Source of the DNA: Desulfotomaculum sp.
GTDB taxonomy: Bacteria; Bacillota; Desulfotomaculia; Desulfotomaculales; Desulfallaceae
Reading direction: 5' to 3'
Length of the DNA: 33,795 bases
Assembly: GCA_016841675.1 (NCBI GenBank)
Contig: JAENYQ010000035.1
Span: 1 to 33,795 of the forward strand
Shown: one piece after another, positions 15,918-24,926 of the stretch
Numbering within the stretch: position 1 is the stretch's first letter
Layout: each line of letters starts with the position of its first letter
Translations under genes and position numbers: made by a program
The notes under the pieces: model-generated
The model's database searches: none
The model's input: the letters and a program-made list of their open reading frames with translations, nothing else
Told to the model about the DNA's origin: nothing

Positions 15918-17528
15918 TTGAATAAAGGAAATTTATGTTTTGTGCTTCATGCCCATTTACCTTTTGTCAGGCATCCCGAAGACGAGCATTTTTTGGAGGA
16001 ACGCTGGTTTTATGAAGCCGTCACTGAATCGTATATCCCGATGATTAGCGCTTTTGACGAGCTGGTGGAAGAAGGCGTTCCTTTTCGATTGACTTTCTCA
16101 GTTTCCCCTACCCTGCTCACAATGCTGACCGATGGGCTGCTTCAGGAAAGGTATCTACGGCATCTGGATAAGCTTATTGAACTGGCCGAAAAAGAGGTGC
16201 AGCGCACCTCAAATACGGTTTTACATCCTGTGGCAGTGATGTACCGGGACAGGTTCCATCACGCCAGGTATGTATTCGCCGAAAAATACGGGTGCAACTT
16301 GATTAATGCTCTTAGGAGACTTCAGGATCTAGGTCGGTTGGAGGTAATTACCTGTGCAGCTACGCACGGGTTTCTGCCTCTTTTAATGACTCAACCGGGT
16401 GCGGTGCGAGCCCAGGTGGGGGTTGCCGTCGAGCTTTACACAAAGCATTTCGGAAGGCCGCCGGTTGGTATCTGGCTTCCGGAATGTGCGTACACCCATG
16501 GAATAGAGGATATATTAAAAGAATTTGGCATTAAATACTTCTTTACCGATACCCACGGGGTGCTTTTTGCTTCCCGTAGACCCAAGTACGGTGTATTTGC
16601 GCCGGTTTTCTGTCCCAACGGTGTTGCCGTATTCGGCCGTGATTTGGAATCTTCCAGACAGGTATGGAGTTCCAACGAGGGTTATCCGGGTGACTTTGAT
16701 TACCGGGAATATTACAGAGATATCGGACATGATCTTGACTATGACTACATTAGCCCTTACATTCATCCAGACGGCATAAGGTTGAATACCGGTATTAAAT
16801 ATTCTCGCATCACGGGCAAGGGTTACGATAAAGAGCCCTACAATGTTGAATACGCGCGTTATAAAGCAGAAAACCATGCCGGTAATTTTCTCTTTAACAG
16901 GGAACATCAGTTTCAATACCTAAATTCACTTATGGACAGGGAACCGATTATAGTGGCCCCGTATGATGCGGAACTATTTGGACACTGGTGGTTCGAGGGC
17001 CCTTACTGGCTGCAAAATGTACTGCGCAAGGCACATTACGACTTTCCCGGCATTGACACAATTACACCGGGGGATTATTTGAAAAAATACACCTGTAACC
17101 AGGTTGTCCTGCCTTGCCCTTCCACGTGGGGCAATAAAGGCTATAACGAGGTATGGTTGTGTCGGGAAAACGATTGGGTTTATCGGCATCTGCACATAGC
17201 CGCCTCGCGGATGGTTGAATTAGCCAGCGAACACGCCTATGCAGGTGGGTTAAAAGAAAGAGCCGTGAAACAAGCGGCCAGGGAACTACTTCTGGCCCAG
17301 AGCAGCGACTGGGCTTTCATTATGCACACCGGCACTATGGTAGATTATGCGATCAGAAGGACCAAACAACATATACAAAACTTTTTGCGACTGTATGAGC
17401 AAATAAAGAATAACAGTATTGATGAGTCTTTTGTCGGGGATTTGGAATACCGAAATAATATTTTCCCGGATATTAATACCAATCATTTTAAAGGTCAAAA
17501 CCCAGAGGTCTATTCAGAGACAGGTTAA
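15918..17528 (+). CDS. GH57 family 1,4-alpha-glucan branching enzyme
   Basis: The 536-residue protein is a GH57-type branching enzyme. LCFVLHAHLPFVRHPE starts the catalytic barrel. WLPECAY carries the predicted nucleophile Glu189 and PYDAELFGHWWFEGP the acid/base Asp350, close to the positions in the archaeal TK1436 enzyme. A C-terminal helical domain (about 420-520), with a conserved QSSDW motif, follows as in the family. It transfers alpha-1,4-glucan segments to form alpha-1,6 branches. The start is TTG 15918 with AAAGGAAG upstream. It ends 28 bp before a family A palindrome and converges on the sugar-nucleotide/PMM gene. Confidence 0.9.
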   Translation: MNKGNLCFVLHAHLPFVRHPEDEHFLEERWFYEAVTESYIPMISAFDELVEEGVPFRLTFSVSPTLLTMLTDGLLQERYLRHLDKLIELAEKEVQRTSNTVLHPVAVMYRDRFHHARYVFAEKYGCNLINALRRLQDLGRLEVITCAATHGFLPLLMTQPGAVRAQVGVAVELYTKHFGRPPVGIWLPECAYTHGIEDILKEFGIKYFFTDTHGVLFASRRPKYGVFAPVFCPNGVAVFGRDLESSRQVWSSNEGYPGDFDYREYYRDIGHDLDYDYISPYIHPDGIRLNTGIKYSRITGKGYDKEPYNVEYARYKAENHAGNFLFNREHQFQYLNSLMDREPIIVAPYDAELFGHWWFEGPYWLQNVLRKAHYDFPGIDTITPGDYLKKYTCNQVVLPCPSTWGNKGYNEVWLCRENDWVYRHLHIAASRMVELASEHAYAGGLKERAVKQAARELLLAQSSDWAFIMHTGTMVDYAIRRTKQHIQNFLRLYEQIKNNSIDESFVGDLEYRNNIFPDINTNHFKGQNPEVYSETG

Positions 17529-17555
17529 TTTTTTTATCGTTAATAAAAGTTCACC

Positions 17556-17612
17556 AAAAAGGGGACAGGCTGCTTTTTTCGGTTTTTGAAAAAAGCAGCC
17601 TGTCCCCTTTTT
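17556..17612. repeat. Family A palindrome with 25-bp perfect arms at a convergent junction
   Basis: Arm 17556-17580 (A5 GGGGACAGGCTGC T6 C) is exactly mirrored by 17588-17612 around a 7-base loop. Because each arm ends in runs of A and T, it reads as a strong terminator on both strands. It lies between GH57 (+, ends 17528) and the PMM fusion (-, ends 17689). Confidence 0.93.
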
Positions 17613-17688
17613 GTCTTCTCATTGTGGATAGTACACCCAAACAGACCAGACTGACTACCTTTTTGTTTTTAGTCAATAATGCTCCATT

Positions 17689-20184
17689 TTATTGAGTTTT
17701 CTTGTCAGTGCCGGCAATGCTGATAATTTTATCAATATAAAAATCAGCTAGTGATTCGGCCACCTCCATGGTACTACCTTCGCTGAAAACACGGCATATC
17801 GGTTCATCCGGGTCCGGCAGCACCAAGGCCCACCCTTCAGGATGATATACCTTTACCCCTTCCAGCAGTTCCATTTCATGGCCGTCTGAATCCTCGGCAA
17901 TGCTTCTAATTACAGTACCTTTGGCTTCCCATGGAACTGATGTTTCTTTACTGGTCATAAAATAAGCGGGTATTTCGTCAATAAGGGTGGACAGGCTCAT
18001 TTTCTCCGCTGCCAGGTATTCAGCAATTTTACATACTGCCGCCAGAGCATCAAAGTGCAGCAAGGACTGGGCTACACCTTGTGAAGCGCTATTGGTGGCA
18101 TGTTCCAAGTCCAGCATTTTCTCGTAAAAATCTTGTAGTGCGGTTTTAGTGCGGATAACCCTGCCCCCGTAACGGGCGGCCATGTTTTCCACTGCCCGGG
18201 TTGCTGTAACCGGCACCACCACCGCCTCCCCGCGATTGCGCAGAATCATCAAAGCAATCAGGGCCATTAGCATATCTTCCTGTACCGTTCGGCCCAGATT
18301 GTCAATAATAACAAAATGGTCGGCACCGGGATCCATAATCACTCCAAAATCCAATCCCCGACTGGTAATCCGGTCAGCCGCCTGTTCAGCAAGGATGCGG
18401 TGCTCGCTCCAGTTGGCCGGTAATTGGACAGCCCCTTCGCTGTCCAAAGGTTCCAAAGTAATGTTAAGCTCGTTGCAAAGTGGCTCCAGCAGAAGCCCGG
18501 CATTTTGAGGGTCGTATGCCGCGGCGACCCTTAAACCTGCGTTTCTGATCGAATCGGTGTTGATGTTATTTAGCAGCCAGTCCAGATAAGATTCGGGCAT
18601 AGCAGGTGCAAACCGCGGCTCAATAATTTGTGTGCTATCGGTGCGGCTAAAGTCTTCCCGAGCCAGCAGGTTTTCCACTTTGCGTTCCAGGCTGCGGGGA
18701 ATACTGCCGCCCCGAGCGCCGGTAAATAGTATATTCACTGTATCGGGGCGCCGGGGTGAGGTGCGTACATGCATACCACCGTCGCAGTTTATTGCCCGTA
18801 CCGCAAAACGGTGCAGTGGTGTAGTACCGTCCGCGGTGGTAAAAGCATGTGCTCCCGCTGACTGCAAGCCGCAAACCAGCGCGTTTTTGAGCATTTGGGA
18901 CATGTTCCCGGTATCGCTGCTAACCAGCACTCGGCAGCCCGTTCCAAGAGCCGATGCGAATGCGGCCGCCGCTCTGACGGCCAGTTCCGGGGTAATCTCC
19001 AGATTGGCTATCCCCGACATCCCGTCAGTGCCAAATAGGCGGCGGTTGGCCCGGGTACTCCACACCAGGCTTTCTCGCACCACCGAGCCCGTTTCCACTA
19101 TCTTGTACGGCCAGAGTTTGACGTCCGGGTTAATCGAGGACCTTGCTCTGATAATGCAATCATTACCGATTACGGCCCCCTCATAAATGTTGCAGCCGGG
19201 GTGTATCTGCACCCGGCTGCCAATTACTGCACCACGCAGACTGGCCCCCGAGGCGGTGAAAACATTGTTCCACAGTACACTTCGTTTTATTGATGCGCCA
19301 TCCTGAACGGTGCACCCTGAGCCGAGTACCGAAAACTGTTCCACTCTAACTCCTTTGCCGATTACTGTACCGGAACCAAGATATACCGGACCTGTGATAC
19401 CGGCGTATTCTGCCACGGACACATCTTGCTCCATAAAAATACCAGGTTTAACCTGGCGCGCCGGGATATCCAGGTTCACGGCGCCGGAAAGGAAGTCAAA
19501 ATGGGCCTGCAAGTACTGAGTCAGGTCGCCTATATCGCACCAGTAACCGTCCAGCACTGCGCCGAAAAGGGGTCTGCCTTCATTTAACAGCAAAGGGAAC
19601 AGGTCCTTACTGAAGTCGAACTTCTGATTCGGCGGTATGTAATTCAGCACTTCGGGTTCCAGGATATAAATACCCGTGTTTACGGTGTCACTAAAGACCT
19701 CTCCCCAGCCGGGTTTTTCTAAAAAGCGCACAATTTTACCGTCCTGCCCGGTAATTACCACCCCATATTCCAGAGGGATAGCCACCTTGGTTAGTATTAG
19801 GGTGACTAAAGCGCCTGACTTTTTATGGCCTGCCAGGGCCCGGGAAAGATCAAAGTCGGTCAACGCATCACCACTGATGACGATGAAGGTACTATCCAGA
19901 AACTGTTCAGCATTCTTTACACTGCCCGCCGTGCCCAGGGGGGTTTCCTCTACGTAATAACTAAGATTAGCGCCGTAATCGCTGCCGTTACCGAAGTGGT
20001 TGCGGATTTCTTCGGGCATATACTGTAAGGTGACTCCAATATCAGAAAATCCATGCTTTTTCAGCAAGTTGATAATGTAATGCATAATCGGTTTATTTAG
20101 TACTGGCACCAACGGTTTTGGCAGGCCGCAGGTTAGGGGCCTCAGGCGGGAGCCTTCTCCACCGGCCATGATTATTGCTTTCAT
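17689..20184 (-). CDS. Sugar-phosphate nucleotidyltransferase / degenerate phosphomannomutase fusion
   Basis: The 831-residue protein has three parts. A nucleotidyltransferase domain (1 to about 235) has [13 protein letters not shown] and [10 protein letters not shown]. Left-handed beta-helix hexapeptide repeats follow (about 250-355). A phosphohexomutase-like region (about 378-815) begins with [14 protein letters not shown]. The first domain is like GDP-mannose or ADP/UDP-glucose pyrophosphorylases. The mutase active site looks damaged: the TASHNP loop reads RTSPRRP and the metal-binding DGDxDR reads DPGADH. The C-terminal half may therefore be non-catalytic. The ATG follows AAAGGAGG. It is 21 bp downstream of the glycogen-synthase-like gene, suggesting that it supplies or senses nucleotide sugar for glucan synthesis. 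The exact nucleotide sugar is not readable. Confidence 0.88.
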   Translation of the reverse strand: MKAIIMAGGEGSRLRPLTCGLPKPLVPVLNKPIMHYIINLLKKHGFSDIGVTLQYMPEEIRNHFGNGSDYGANLSYYVEETPLGTAGSVKNAEQFLDSTFIVISGDALTDFDLSRALAGHKKSGALVTLILTKVAIPLEYGVVITGQDGKIVRFLEKPGWGEVFSDTVNTGIYILEPEVLNYIPPNQKFDFSKDLFPLLLNEGRPLFGAVLDGYWCDIGDLTQYLQAHFDFLSGAVNLDIPARQVKPGIFMEQDVSVAEYAGITGPVYLGSGTVIGKGVRVEQFSVLGSGCTVQDGASIKRSVLWNNVFTASGASLRGAVIGSRVQIHPGCNIYEGAVIGNDCIIRARSSINPDVKLWPYKIVETGSVVRESLVWSTRANRRLFGTDGMSGIANLEITPELAVRAAAAFASALGTGCRVLVSSDTGNMSQMLKNALVCGLQSAGAHAFTTADGTTPLHRFAVRAINCDGGMHVRTSPRRPDTVNILFTGARGGSIPRSLERKVENLLAREDFSRTDSTQIIEPRFAPAMPESYLDWLLNNINTDSIRNAGLRVAAAYDPQNAGLLLEPLCNELNITLEPLDSEGAVQLPANWSEHRILAEQAADRITSRGLDFGVIMDPGADHFVIIDNLGRTVQEDMLMALIALMILRNRGEAVVVPVTATRAVENMAARYGGRVIRTKTALQDFYEKMLDLEHATNSASQGVAQSLLHFDALAAVCKIAEYLAAEKMSLSTLIDEIPAYFMTSKETSVPWEAKGTVIRSIAEDSDGHEMELLEGVKVYHPEGWALVLPDPDEPICRVFSEGSTMEVAESLADFYIDKIISIAGTDKKTQ

Positions 20185-20205
20185 TTTAATTTTGGCCTCC
20201 TTTTG

Positions 20206-21453
20206 TTAATTGGGGGCGTTTTTCCCCAGTACCCTGGAGAACCGACCAAAAATACCACCCTGTCGGACATACCAATTCTGGCCCCGGTGCTCTTCGTACA
20301 CGTCCTTGTATACTTCCAGGGTTTTGGCGGCAATGTCATGCCAGTTAAAATGCTGTTTTATTTTCCGGTAGGCATTTTGTTTCAGTTGAATCCCCAATTT
20401 AGGATTACCCAGGATGGCCAGGATATTGTCCGCCAGTGAACGGGGATTGCCCGGATACGTTTTGAGTCCGTCGATATTGTGGATTACGATTTCACTCAGC
20501 CCCCCGGCATCTGATACAACTACCGGGGACTGCGCGGCCATTGCTTCCAGGGCCACGATGCCGAAGGGCTCGTACAGGCTGGGGAATACTGCTACGTCGG
20601 ACCAACTGAAAAGCGAGTTGCGGGTATAATCGTCGATGTAGCCGGTAAAGTACACTCGTTTGGAGATACCCATCCGGGCAGCCTGGTTTTGCAGCTCATT
20701 AAGGTGCGGCCCCTTGCCGGCAATGATGAACTTGGTATTGGGCATATAGGCCAGCACTTTGGGGACAGCGTCCAACAGCACCTGGACTCCTTTTTCCCGT
20801 ACCAGCCGTCCTACGTAAAATACAATTTTTTCACCAGCTGCTGCATAGTCATTGCGAGAAAGCTTATCGCTCTTTTGGGCGTAGTTCTTGGGATCAACAC
20901 CATTGGGAATGACCACTAATTTGTCGTCTGGAATTTGGAAAACGAACTTGATTTCTCCCTCCATGTAATGGCTGCAGCAGATTACCCGCCAGGCTTCATA
21001 ACCCAACCACCATTCCACGTCGCTGATATGGCGCTGACTGTCATTGTGCAGGCCGTGGTTTCGGCCATATTCAGTGGCATGAATTGTGGCTACCATCGGG
21101 ATTTTGTAAGCATGTTTAAGTGCCCGGGCGGCGTAAGCCACAAGCCAGTCGTGGGCGTGTACCACGTTCCAGTTCCCGTGTTCGTTCATCACCGGGATGG
21201 CCTTTTCCATTATGGCCACGTTAAACTGGGAAACCCAGGTAGTGAAATCAGGAGAAGATACATTATAAGGGGTAATGCGGTAAACGTGCACCCCGTTAAC
21301 CCGTTCGTATTCAGGTATACCGGGCTCACCCACGGTGAAAAGATGTATTTCTGCCCCGTGATCCGCAATTGCACTGGTGAGGTCGTAAACGTGTTGGGCC
21401 AGTCCACCGACACTTTTGGGTGGGTATTCCCAGGAAAGCATGGCAACGCGCAT
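20206..21453 (-). CDS. GT4-family glycosyltransferase, glycogen-synthase-like
   Basis: The 415-residue GT-B enzyme begins MLSWEYPPKSVGGLAQHVYDL, the donor/acceptor glycine loop of starch/glycogen synthase-type GT4 proteins. VVHAHDW lies in the N-domain, then IPNGVDP. The C-domain has FYVGRLVREKGVQ and the E-x7-E donor-binding motif in SLYEPFGIVALEAMA. Together with the GH57 branching enzyme, the nucleotidyltransferase and the starch-binding protein nearby, an alpha-1,4-glucan synthase role is most likely; a different sugar transfer cannot be excluded. ATG after AAAGGAGGAC. It probably heads a two-gene operon with the PMM fusion. Confidence 0.88.
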   Translation of the reverse strand: MRVAMLSWEYPPKSVGGLAQHVYDLTSAIADHGAEIHLFTVGEPGIPEYERVNGVHVYRITPYNVSSPDFTTWVSQFNVAIMEKAIPVMNEHGNWNVVHAHDWLVAYAARALKHAYKIPMVATIHATEYGRNHGLHNDSQRHISDVEWWLGYEAWRVICCSHYMEGEIKFVFQIPDDKLVVIPNGVDPKNYAQKSDKLSRNDYAAAGEKIVFYVGRLVREKGVQVLLDAVPKVLAYMPNTKFIIAGKGPHLNELQNQAARMGISKRVYFTGYIDDYTRNSLFSWSDVAVFPSLYEPFGIVALEAMAAQSPVVVSDAGGLSEIVIHNIDGLKTYPGNPRSLADNILAILGNPKLGIQLKQNAYRKIKQHFNWHDIAAKTLEVYKDVYEEHRGQNWYVRQGGIFGRFSRVLGKNAPN

Positions 21454-21467
21454 AGATGTCCTCCTTT

Positions 21468-21540
21468 GGGAACATTCATAAGTTGGGACATTCCACCGCA
21501 GTTCAGCTAATGGTGTGTCCCCTTACAGCTGTGTCCCCTT
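21468..21540. repeat. Family C element upstream of the GT4 gene
   Basis: It shares the words ACATTCATAAGTTGGG, GACATTCC and CCGCAG, and two GTGTCCCCTT ends, with the element inside ligA at 30226-30309. The left part lies only 15 bases from the GT4 start, over the ribosome-site flank. Confidence 0.8.
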
Positions 21541-21645
21541 GCTTTTTAAATTGCTTTTTGACAGCATTACTATTTTATGTAAGTTAAGGCCAATTTATGA
21601 ACATTGTTTTAACTTCTCCTAAAAAACTTGGTCAAAATAACAAAT

Positions 21646-21702
21646 AAAAAAGGGGACAGGCTGCTTTTTTCGGTTTTAAAAAAAATGCCCGTCCCCTTTT
21701 TT
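21646..21702. repeat. Family A palindrome, decayed right arm
   Basis: The left arm (21646-21670, A6 GGGGACAGGCTGC T6) is the same as at 17556. The right arm reads ATGCCCGTCCCC instead of AGCAGCCTGTCCCC, so pairing is broken in the middle. It lies in the GT4 to CBM gap. Confidence 0.85.
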
Positions 21703-21723
21703 GTATACTTTCCAACAGATAAA

Positions 21724-21753
21724 AAAGACACCACTGATAGTAGTGGTGTCTTT
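21724..21753 (-). terminator. Intrinsic terminator of the starch-binding protein gene
   Basis: AAAGACACCACT (21724-21735) pairs perfectly with AGTGGTGTCTTT (21742-21753). On the minus strand it continues into a T-run, 18 bases after the CBM stop codon. Confidence 0.85.
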
Positions 21754-21771
21754 CTCGATCAGGAAACTCCC

Positions 21772-22143
21772 TTAATGACGCCTGCCGTTATGGATTTCAA
21801 AACTCCAGTTGATCCCGTTGTTATTGTCCCAATTGCCGTAACCGTCGTGAAAACAAAAATTATATCTATCATCGTCCGGTATCTGCATTGTTTTTACCCA
21901 GCCCCAGCCTGTTTTAGACATCCTCAGGTCGTGGCTGTTGCGCCATTCCCTGGCGTCGCCGTAGCCAACGTGCAGGTATATTTGGGTGGCACCGCTGGCA
22001 TCCAGCAACCCGTCATACAAAACGGTTATCTCTTCACCGGCGGTAATGGGGGTCGGATCTACAACAACACCGCCCGGGTAGCGGGCATCATGCATGGCTT
22101 TAAGCTTGTTTTCTCCGGTTCCAAAGTTGCTATTATTGGCCAT
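21772..22143 (-). CDS. Free-standing starch-binding domain protein (CBM25/53-like)
   Basis: The 123-residue protein is one carbohydrate-binding module. EITVLYDGLLDASGATQIYLHVGYG, WGWVKTMQIP, and the end segment YNFCFHDGYGNWDNNNGINW followed by SFEI match the pattern of starch-binding modules found in starch synthases and amylases. Conserved tryptophans and the N-W-D-N-N-N-G loop are present. No signal peptide and no catalytic domain are seen, so it should bind intracellular alpha-glucan. Its own ribosome site (GGAGGAG) and terminator make it a single-gene unit, beside the glucan-synthesis genes. Family number is uncertain between CBM25 and CBM53. Confidence 0.82.
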   Translation of the reverse strand: MANNSNFGTGENKLKAMHDARYPGGVVVDPTPITAGEEITVLYDGLLDASGATQIYLHVGYGDAREWRNSHDLRMSKTGWGWVKTMQIPDDDRYNFCFHDGYGNWDNNNGINWSFEIHNGRRH

Positions 22144-22208
22144 TTATATCTCCTCCGATAATGTTTTTGCTTAAAACTATTATCCATAATCAGACTTGTT
22201 TTTATGCG

Positions 22209-22249
22209 AAAAAAAGAGTCAGACATTTAAATTTAAAATGCCTGACTCT
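22209..22249 (-). terminator. Intrinsic terminator of icd
   Basis: AGAGTCAGACATTT (22215-22228) pairs with AAATGCCTGACTCT (22236-22249) with one A-C mismatch. On the minus strand the stem runs into about eight T residues. Confidence 0.85.
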
Positions 22250-22294
22250 GGCTACCCTGTTTAGGGCAGGCACGGGGGCCTGTCCCTTACATAA

Positions 22295-23293
22295 TTATAA
22301 TTTTTCAATAATAGCATCACCCATTTGGCTGGTGCTGGAGCTGCCGCCCAAATCGTAGGTCAATGACTTGCCCTCTGCCAGAACGGTGTTGACTGCCTGC
22401 GTCACCCGGCCTGCGGCACTGTGTTCGCCAAGGTGTTGCAGCATCATCACTCCACTTAAAATGATGGCCAGCGGGTTAACCTTGTTTTTACCGGCGTGTT
22501 TGGGCGCACTGCCGTGGACCGGTTCAAAGACTGAGCACTCCAGGCCGATATTGGCCCCGGGAGCCACGCCAAGGCCGCCTACCAGACCGGCACACAGGTC
22601 GCTGACTATATCACCGTATAGGTTAGGCAACACCATAACATCGTAGTTTTCCGGTGATTGGACCAGTTTCATGCACATGGCGTCCACAATCATGTCTTCG
22701 AATTCAATTTCCGGGTAATCTTTGGCTACTTTGCGGGCGCATTCCAAGAACAGCCCGTCGGAAAGTTTCATGATGTTGGCCTTGTGCACTGCCGTAACCT
22801 TGTGGCGATTCTGGTTATGGGCCAAATCAAAGGCGTAGCGGCAAATTCGTTCCGAAGCTTCCCGGGTAATAATTTTTATACTTTCGGCAGCATCTTTCCC
22901 TACCATGTGCTCGATACCCGCGTACAGGTCCTCAGTATTTTCTCTGACCACAATGAGGTCAATATCTTGATACCGAGTTACAATACCCGGTAAAGATTTG
23001 GCTGGTCGCACATTGGCATACAGGTTCAGTTTTTGCCTTAAAGTTACATTGACACTGCGAAACCCTTTACCTACCGGGGTAGTCAAGGGTCCTTTCAACG
23101 CCACCCTGTTTTTCTTTACCGAGTCCAGCACATAATCGGGTAACGGAGTACCATAACGCTCGATTACCGCTTCGCCAGCCTCCACTACATCCCAGTTAAT
23201 GCCCGGGCAAGCGGCATCGATAACCCTGCGCGCGGCCTGAGCAATCTCCGGGCCGATACCGTCGCCCGGTATCAGTGTTATATCGTAGGTCAC
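22295..23293 (-). CDS. icd: NAD-type isocitrate dehydrogenase
   Basis: The 332-residue beta-decarboxylating dehydrogenase has [11 protein letters not shown], the substrate loop [20 protein letters not shown] (Ser80), [23 protein letters not shown] and [14 protein letters not shown]. The serine in the RSxNVxLR loop and ENTEDLY-x-G-I-E-H favour isocitrate over isopropylmalate; the short length fits the NAD-dependent form, but homoisocitrate cannot be fully excluded. The start is GTG 23293 with GGAGGT upstream; a longer reading from 23356 runs through an intergenic palindrome. It lies downstream of the NifV-like gene, suggesting a citrate-to-2-oxoglutarate branch. Confidence 0.9.
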   Translation of the reverse strand: MTYDITLIPGDGIGPEIAQAARRVIDAACPGINWDVVEAGEAVIERYGTPLPDYVLDSVKKNRVALKGPLTTPVGKGFRSVNVTLRQKLNLYANVRPAKSLPGIVTRYQDIDLIVVRENTEDLYAGIEHMVGKDAAESIKIITREASERICRYAFDLAHNQNRHKVTAVHKANIMKLSDGLFLECARKVAKDYPEIEFEDMIVDAMCMKLVQSPENYDVMVLPNLYGDIVSDLCAGLVGGLGVAPGANIGLECSVFEPVHGSAPKHAGKNKVNPLAIILSGVMMLQHLGEHSAAGRVTQAVNTVLAEGKSLTYDLGGSSSTSQMGDAIIEKL

Positions 23294-23331
23294 TTTTTTA
23301 CCTCCTAGTTTTTTGTATGTCATTTTGTATC

Positions 23332-23369
23332 GTAGGGGCACCTCGGACCCCCGCAAGGGGTGCCCTTAC
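23332..23369. repeat. Short palindrome upstream of icd
   Basis: GTAGGGGCACC (23332-23342) pairs with GGTGCCCTTAC (23359-23369) with one mismatch. The interior is ACCCCCGCAAGGGG, which can also form its own hairpin. It is unlike families A to D. Confidence 0.75.
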
Positions 23370-23410
23370 AGGATAACAGCCTTAAAATATATTTTCAAGG
23401 TACAGATGTT

Positions 23411-23442
23411 AAAAGAAGAAATCTCCGCCGGTCAGGGCGGAG
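23411..23442 (-). terminator. Probable terminator of the NifV-like gene
   Basis: CTCCGCC (23423-23429) pairs with GGCGGAG (23436-23442) around a 6-base loop. On the minus strand it is followed by ATTTCTTCTTTT. It lies 48 bases past the stop at 23490, so icd may have its own promoter. Confidence 0.65.
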
Positions 23443-23489
23443 CCTTATTCACAATTAAATAAAGATTCCGGATGACTGTCAAACCCGCT

Positions 23490-24647
23490 TTAATCCCTGT
23501 GTACGCCGCCGAAATAGTCCTCGTAGATATACATTAATTCCTTGTCAAACATGGGTCGCTTCATTGAAACAGTGTAGGAACGGATTTTGGGCAGCAGCGC
23601 CTCGGCCTGGTGCTCGGTAAGGCGAATGCCATACTCGGCGTACTTGGATTTAAGGGCAGCTGTACCCGAGTGTTTACCTACCACAATCTGCCTTTCCAGA
23701 CCCACTTCTTCGGGCAGAAAAGCTTCATATGTTTTGGGATTTTTAAGTATTCCGTCACTGTGGATACCGGACTCGTGGGCAAACATGTTTGAACCCACAA
23801 TGGCTTTCCAGGTTGGCAATTCTCTGCCGGAGGCCTGGGATACATACTCGGCTACTTCCCGGAACATTTCGGTTTTAAAGTTAAGATTAATCTTGAACAG
23901 GTGTTTAAGGGCCATAACAACTTCTTCCAGTGCAGAGTTGCCGGCCCGCTCACCAAGACCCATAACGGTAACCCCGATGTAGTTGGCGCCCGCCATCACT
24001 CCGGCCAGGGCGTTGGCGGTGGCCATACCAAAGTCGTTGTGGGTATGCATTTCAATGTCAATTTCAACACTATCCATGATTTTTTTGATGTTGTCAAAAG
24101 TGGTGAACGGTTCCAGTATCCCAACCGTATCACAGTAACGTAAACGGTTGGCACCGGCCTCTTTGGCAGCCTTGGCAAATTGAATTAGAAAATCCATATC
24201 ACTACGAGATGCGTCCTCAGCGTTGACGGAAATATACATGCCTTCTTTTTTGGCAAATTCGACGGCTTTAACCATGTGTTCAAGAACCCATTCACGACTT
24301 GTCCGTAACTTGTGCTTAATATGGATGTCCGAAGTGGAAATGGAAATGGCCACCGCGTCTACTCCACAATTGATTGATTCTTCAATGTCTTCGATCACCG
24401 GGCGATTCCAGCCCATGATGCTGGATTTTAGTCCGCACTGGCAGATTTTTTTAATGGCTTCCTTTTCGTCGCCGCCCATAATGGGGATGCCTGCTTCAAT
24501 TTGATTAACGCCCAGCTCGTCCAAAAGCTTGGCTATTCTTACCTTTTCGCGGTTGGCAAATACCACGCCGGCGGTCTGTTCGCCGTCCCTCAGGGTAGTG
24601 TCAACGATATAGATGGTTTTGGTCTGTGGTACAAAACTTTCCAGCAT
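23490..24647 (-). CDS. nifV: Homocitrate synthase (NifV-type) or Re-citrate synthase
   Basis: The 385-residue DRE-TIM metallolyase has VDTTLRDGEQTAG (catalytic Arg and metal Asp), HTHNDFGMATANALAGVMAGA (metal histidines) and GLGERAGNSALEEV, then a C-terminal helical region with HESGIHSDGI. It condenses acetyl-CoA with a 2-oxoacid. The length fits NifV homocitrate synthase. However, relatives of this family act as Re-citrate synthase in anaerobes such as Clostridium kluyveri, and icd is the next gene. No nif gene is in view. Both readings remain open. The ATG follows AAGGAAGAG. It is far shorter than 2-isopropylmalate synthase and lacks its regulatory domain. Confidence 0.8.
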   Translation of the reverse strand: MLESFVPQTKTIYIVDTTLRDGEQTAGVVFANREKVRIAKLLDELGVNQIEAGIPIMGGDEKEAIKKICQCGLKSSIMGWNRPVIEDIEESINCGVDAVAISISTSDIHIKHKLRTSREWVLEHMVKAVEFAKKEGMYISVNAEDASRSDMDFLIQFAKAAKEAGANRLRYCDTVGILEPFTTFDNIKKIMDSVEIDIEMHTHNDFGMATANALAGVMAGANYIGVTVMGLGERAGNSALEEVVMALKHLFKINLNFKTEMFREVAEYVSQASGRELPTWKAIVGSNMFAHESGIHSDGILKNPKTYEAFLPEEVGLERQIVVGKHSGTAALKSKYAEYGIRLTEHQAEALLPKIRSYTVSMKRPMFDKELMYIYEDYFGGVHRD

Positions 24648-24777
24648 TAAACACTCTTCCTTTCAGTTTTTGTTAATTTATATCAACATATGTTTCTGAT
24701 TAGTTAACTCGTTAAAATACCTTAGATTAACATTTTATCATATTTAAAAGATGGTGAAAAGTTGTGTCGGTCAAACT

Positions 24778-24834
24778 AAAAAGGGGACAGGCTACTTTTT
24801 TTCAAAAACCGAAAAAAGTAGCCTGTCCCCTTTT
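24778..24834. repeat. Family A palindrome between gatB and nifV
   Basis: The arms AAAAAGGGGACAGGCTACTTTTTT and AAAAAAGTAGCCTGTCCCCTTTT mirror each other around a short loop. The single change, C to A in the middle (GGCTGC to GGCTAC), is compensated on the other arm, so pairing was maintained. Confidence 0.92.
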
Positions 24835-24926
24835 GATAGACTCCCTTAACAATAACGAAGGAACAGCGGTCTTATCCGCTCTTTCTGAGGTTCTTTGCTT
24901 ATATGTTAAGCGATATGTGGTTTAAG

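Larger units (their letters stand above)
21454..21771. other. Repeat-filled gap upstream of the GT4 gene
   Basis: This 318-bp gap holds a family C element (21468-21540), a family A element (21646-21702) and the terminator of the starch-binding gene (21724-21753). Between them, 21541-21645 is AT-rich and may carry the GT4 promoter, but no clear -35/-10 pair was found. No gene was seen. Confidence 0.7.

Noticed and set aside
22295-23293. 3-isopropylmalate dehydrogenase (leuB)
   Set aside because: The substrate loop FRSVNVTLR and [12 protein letters not shown] fit isocitrate dehydrogenase better, and no leu genes are adjacent.
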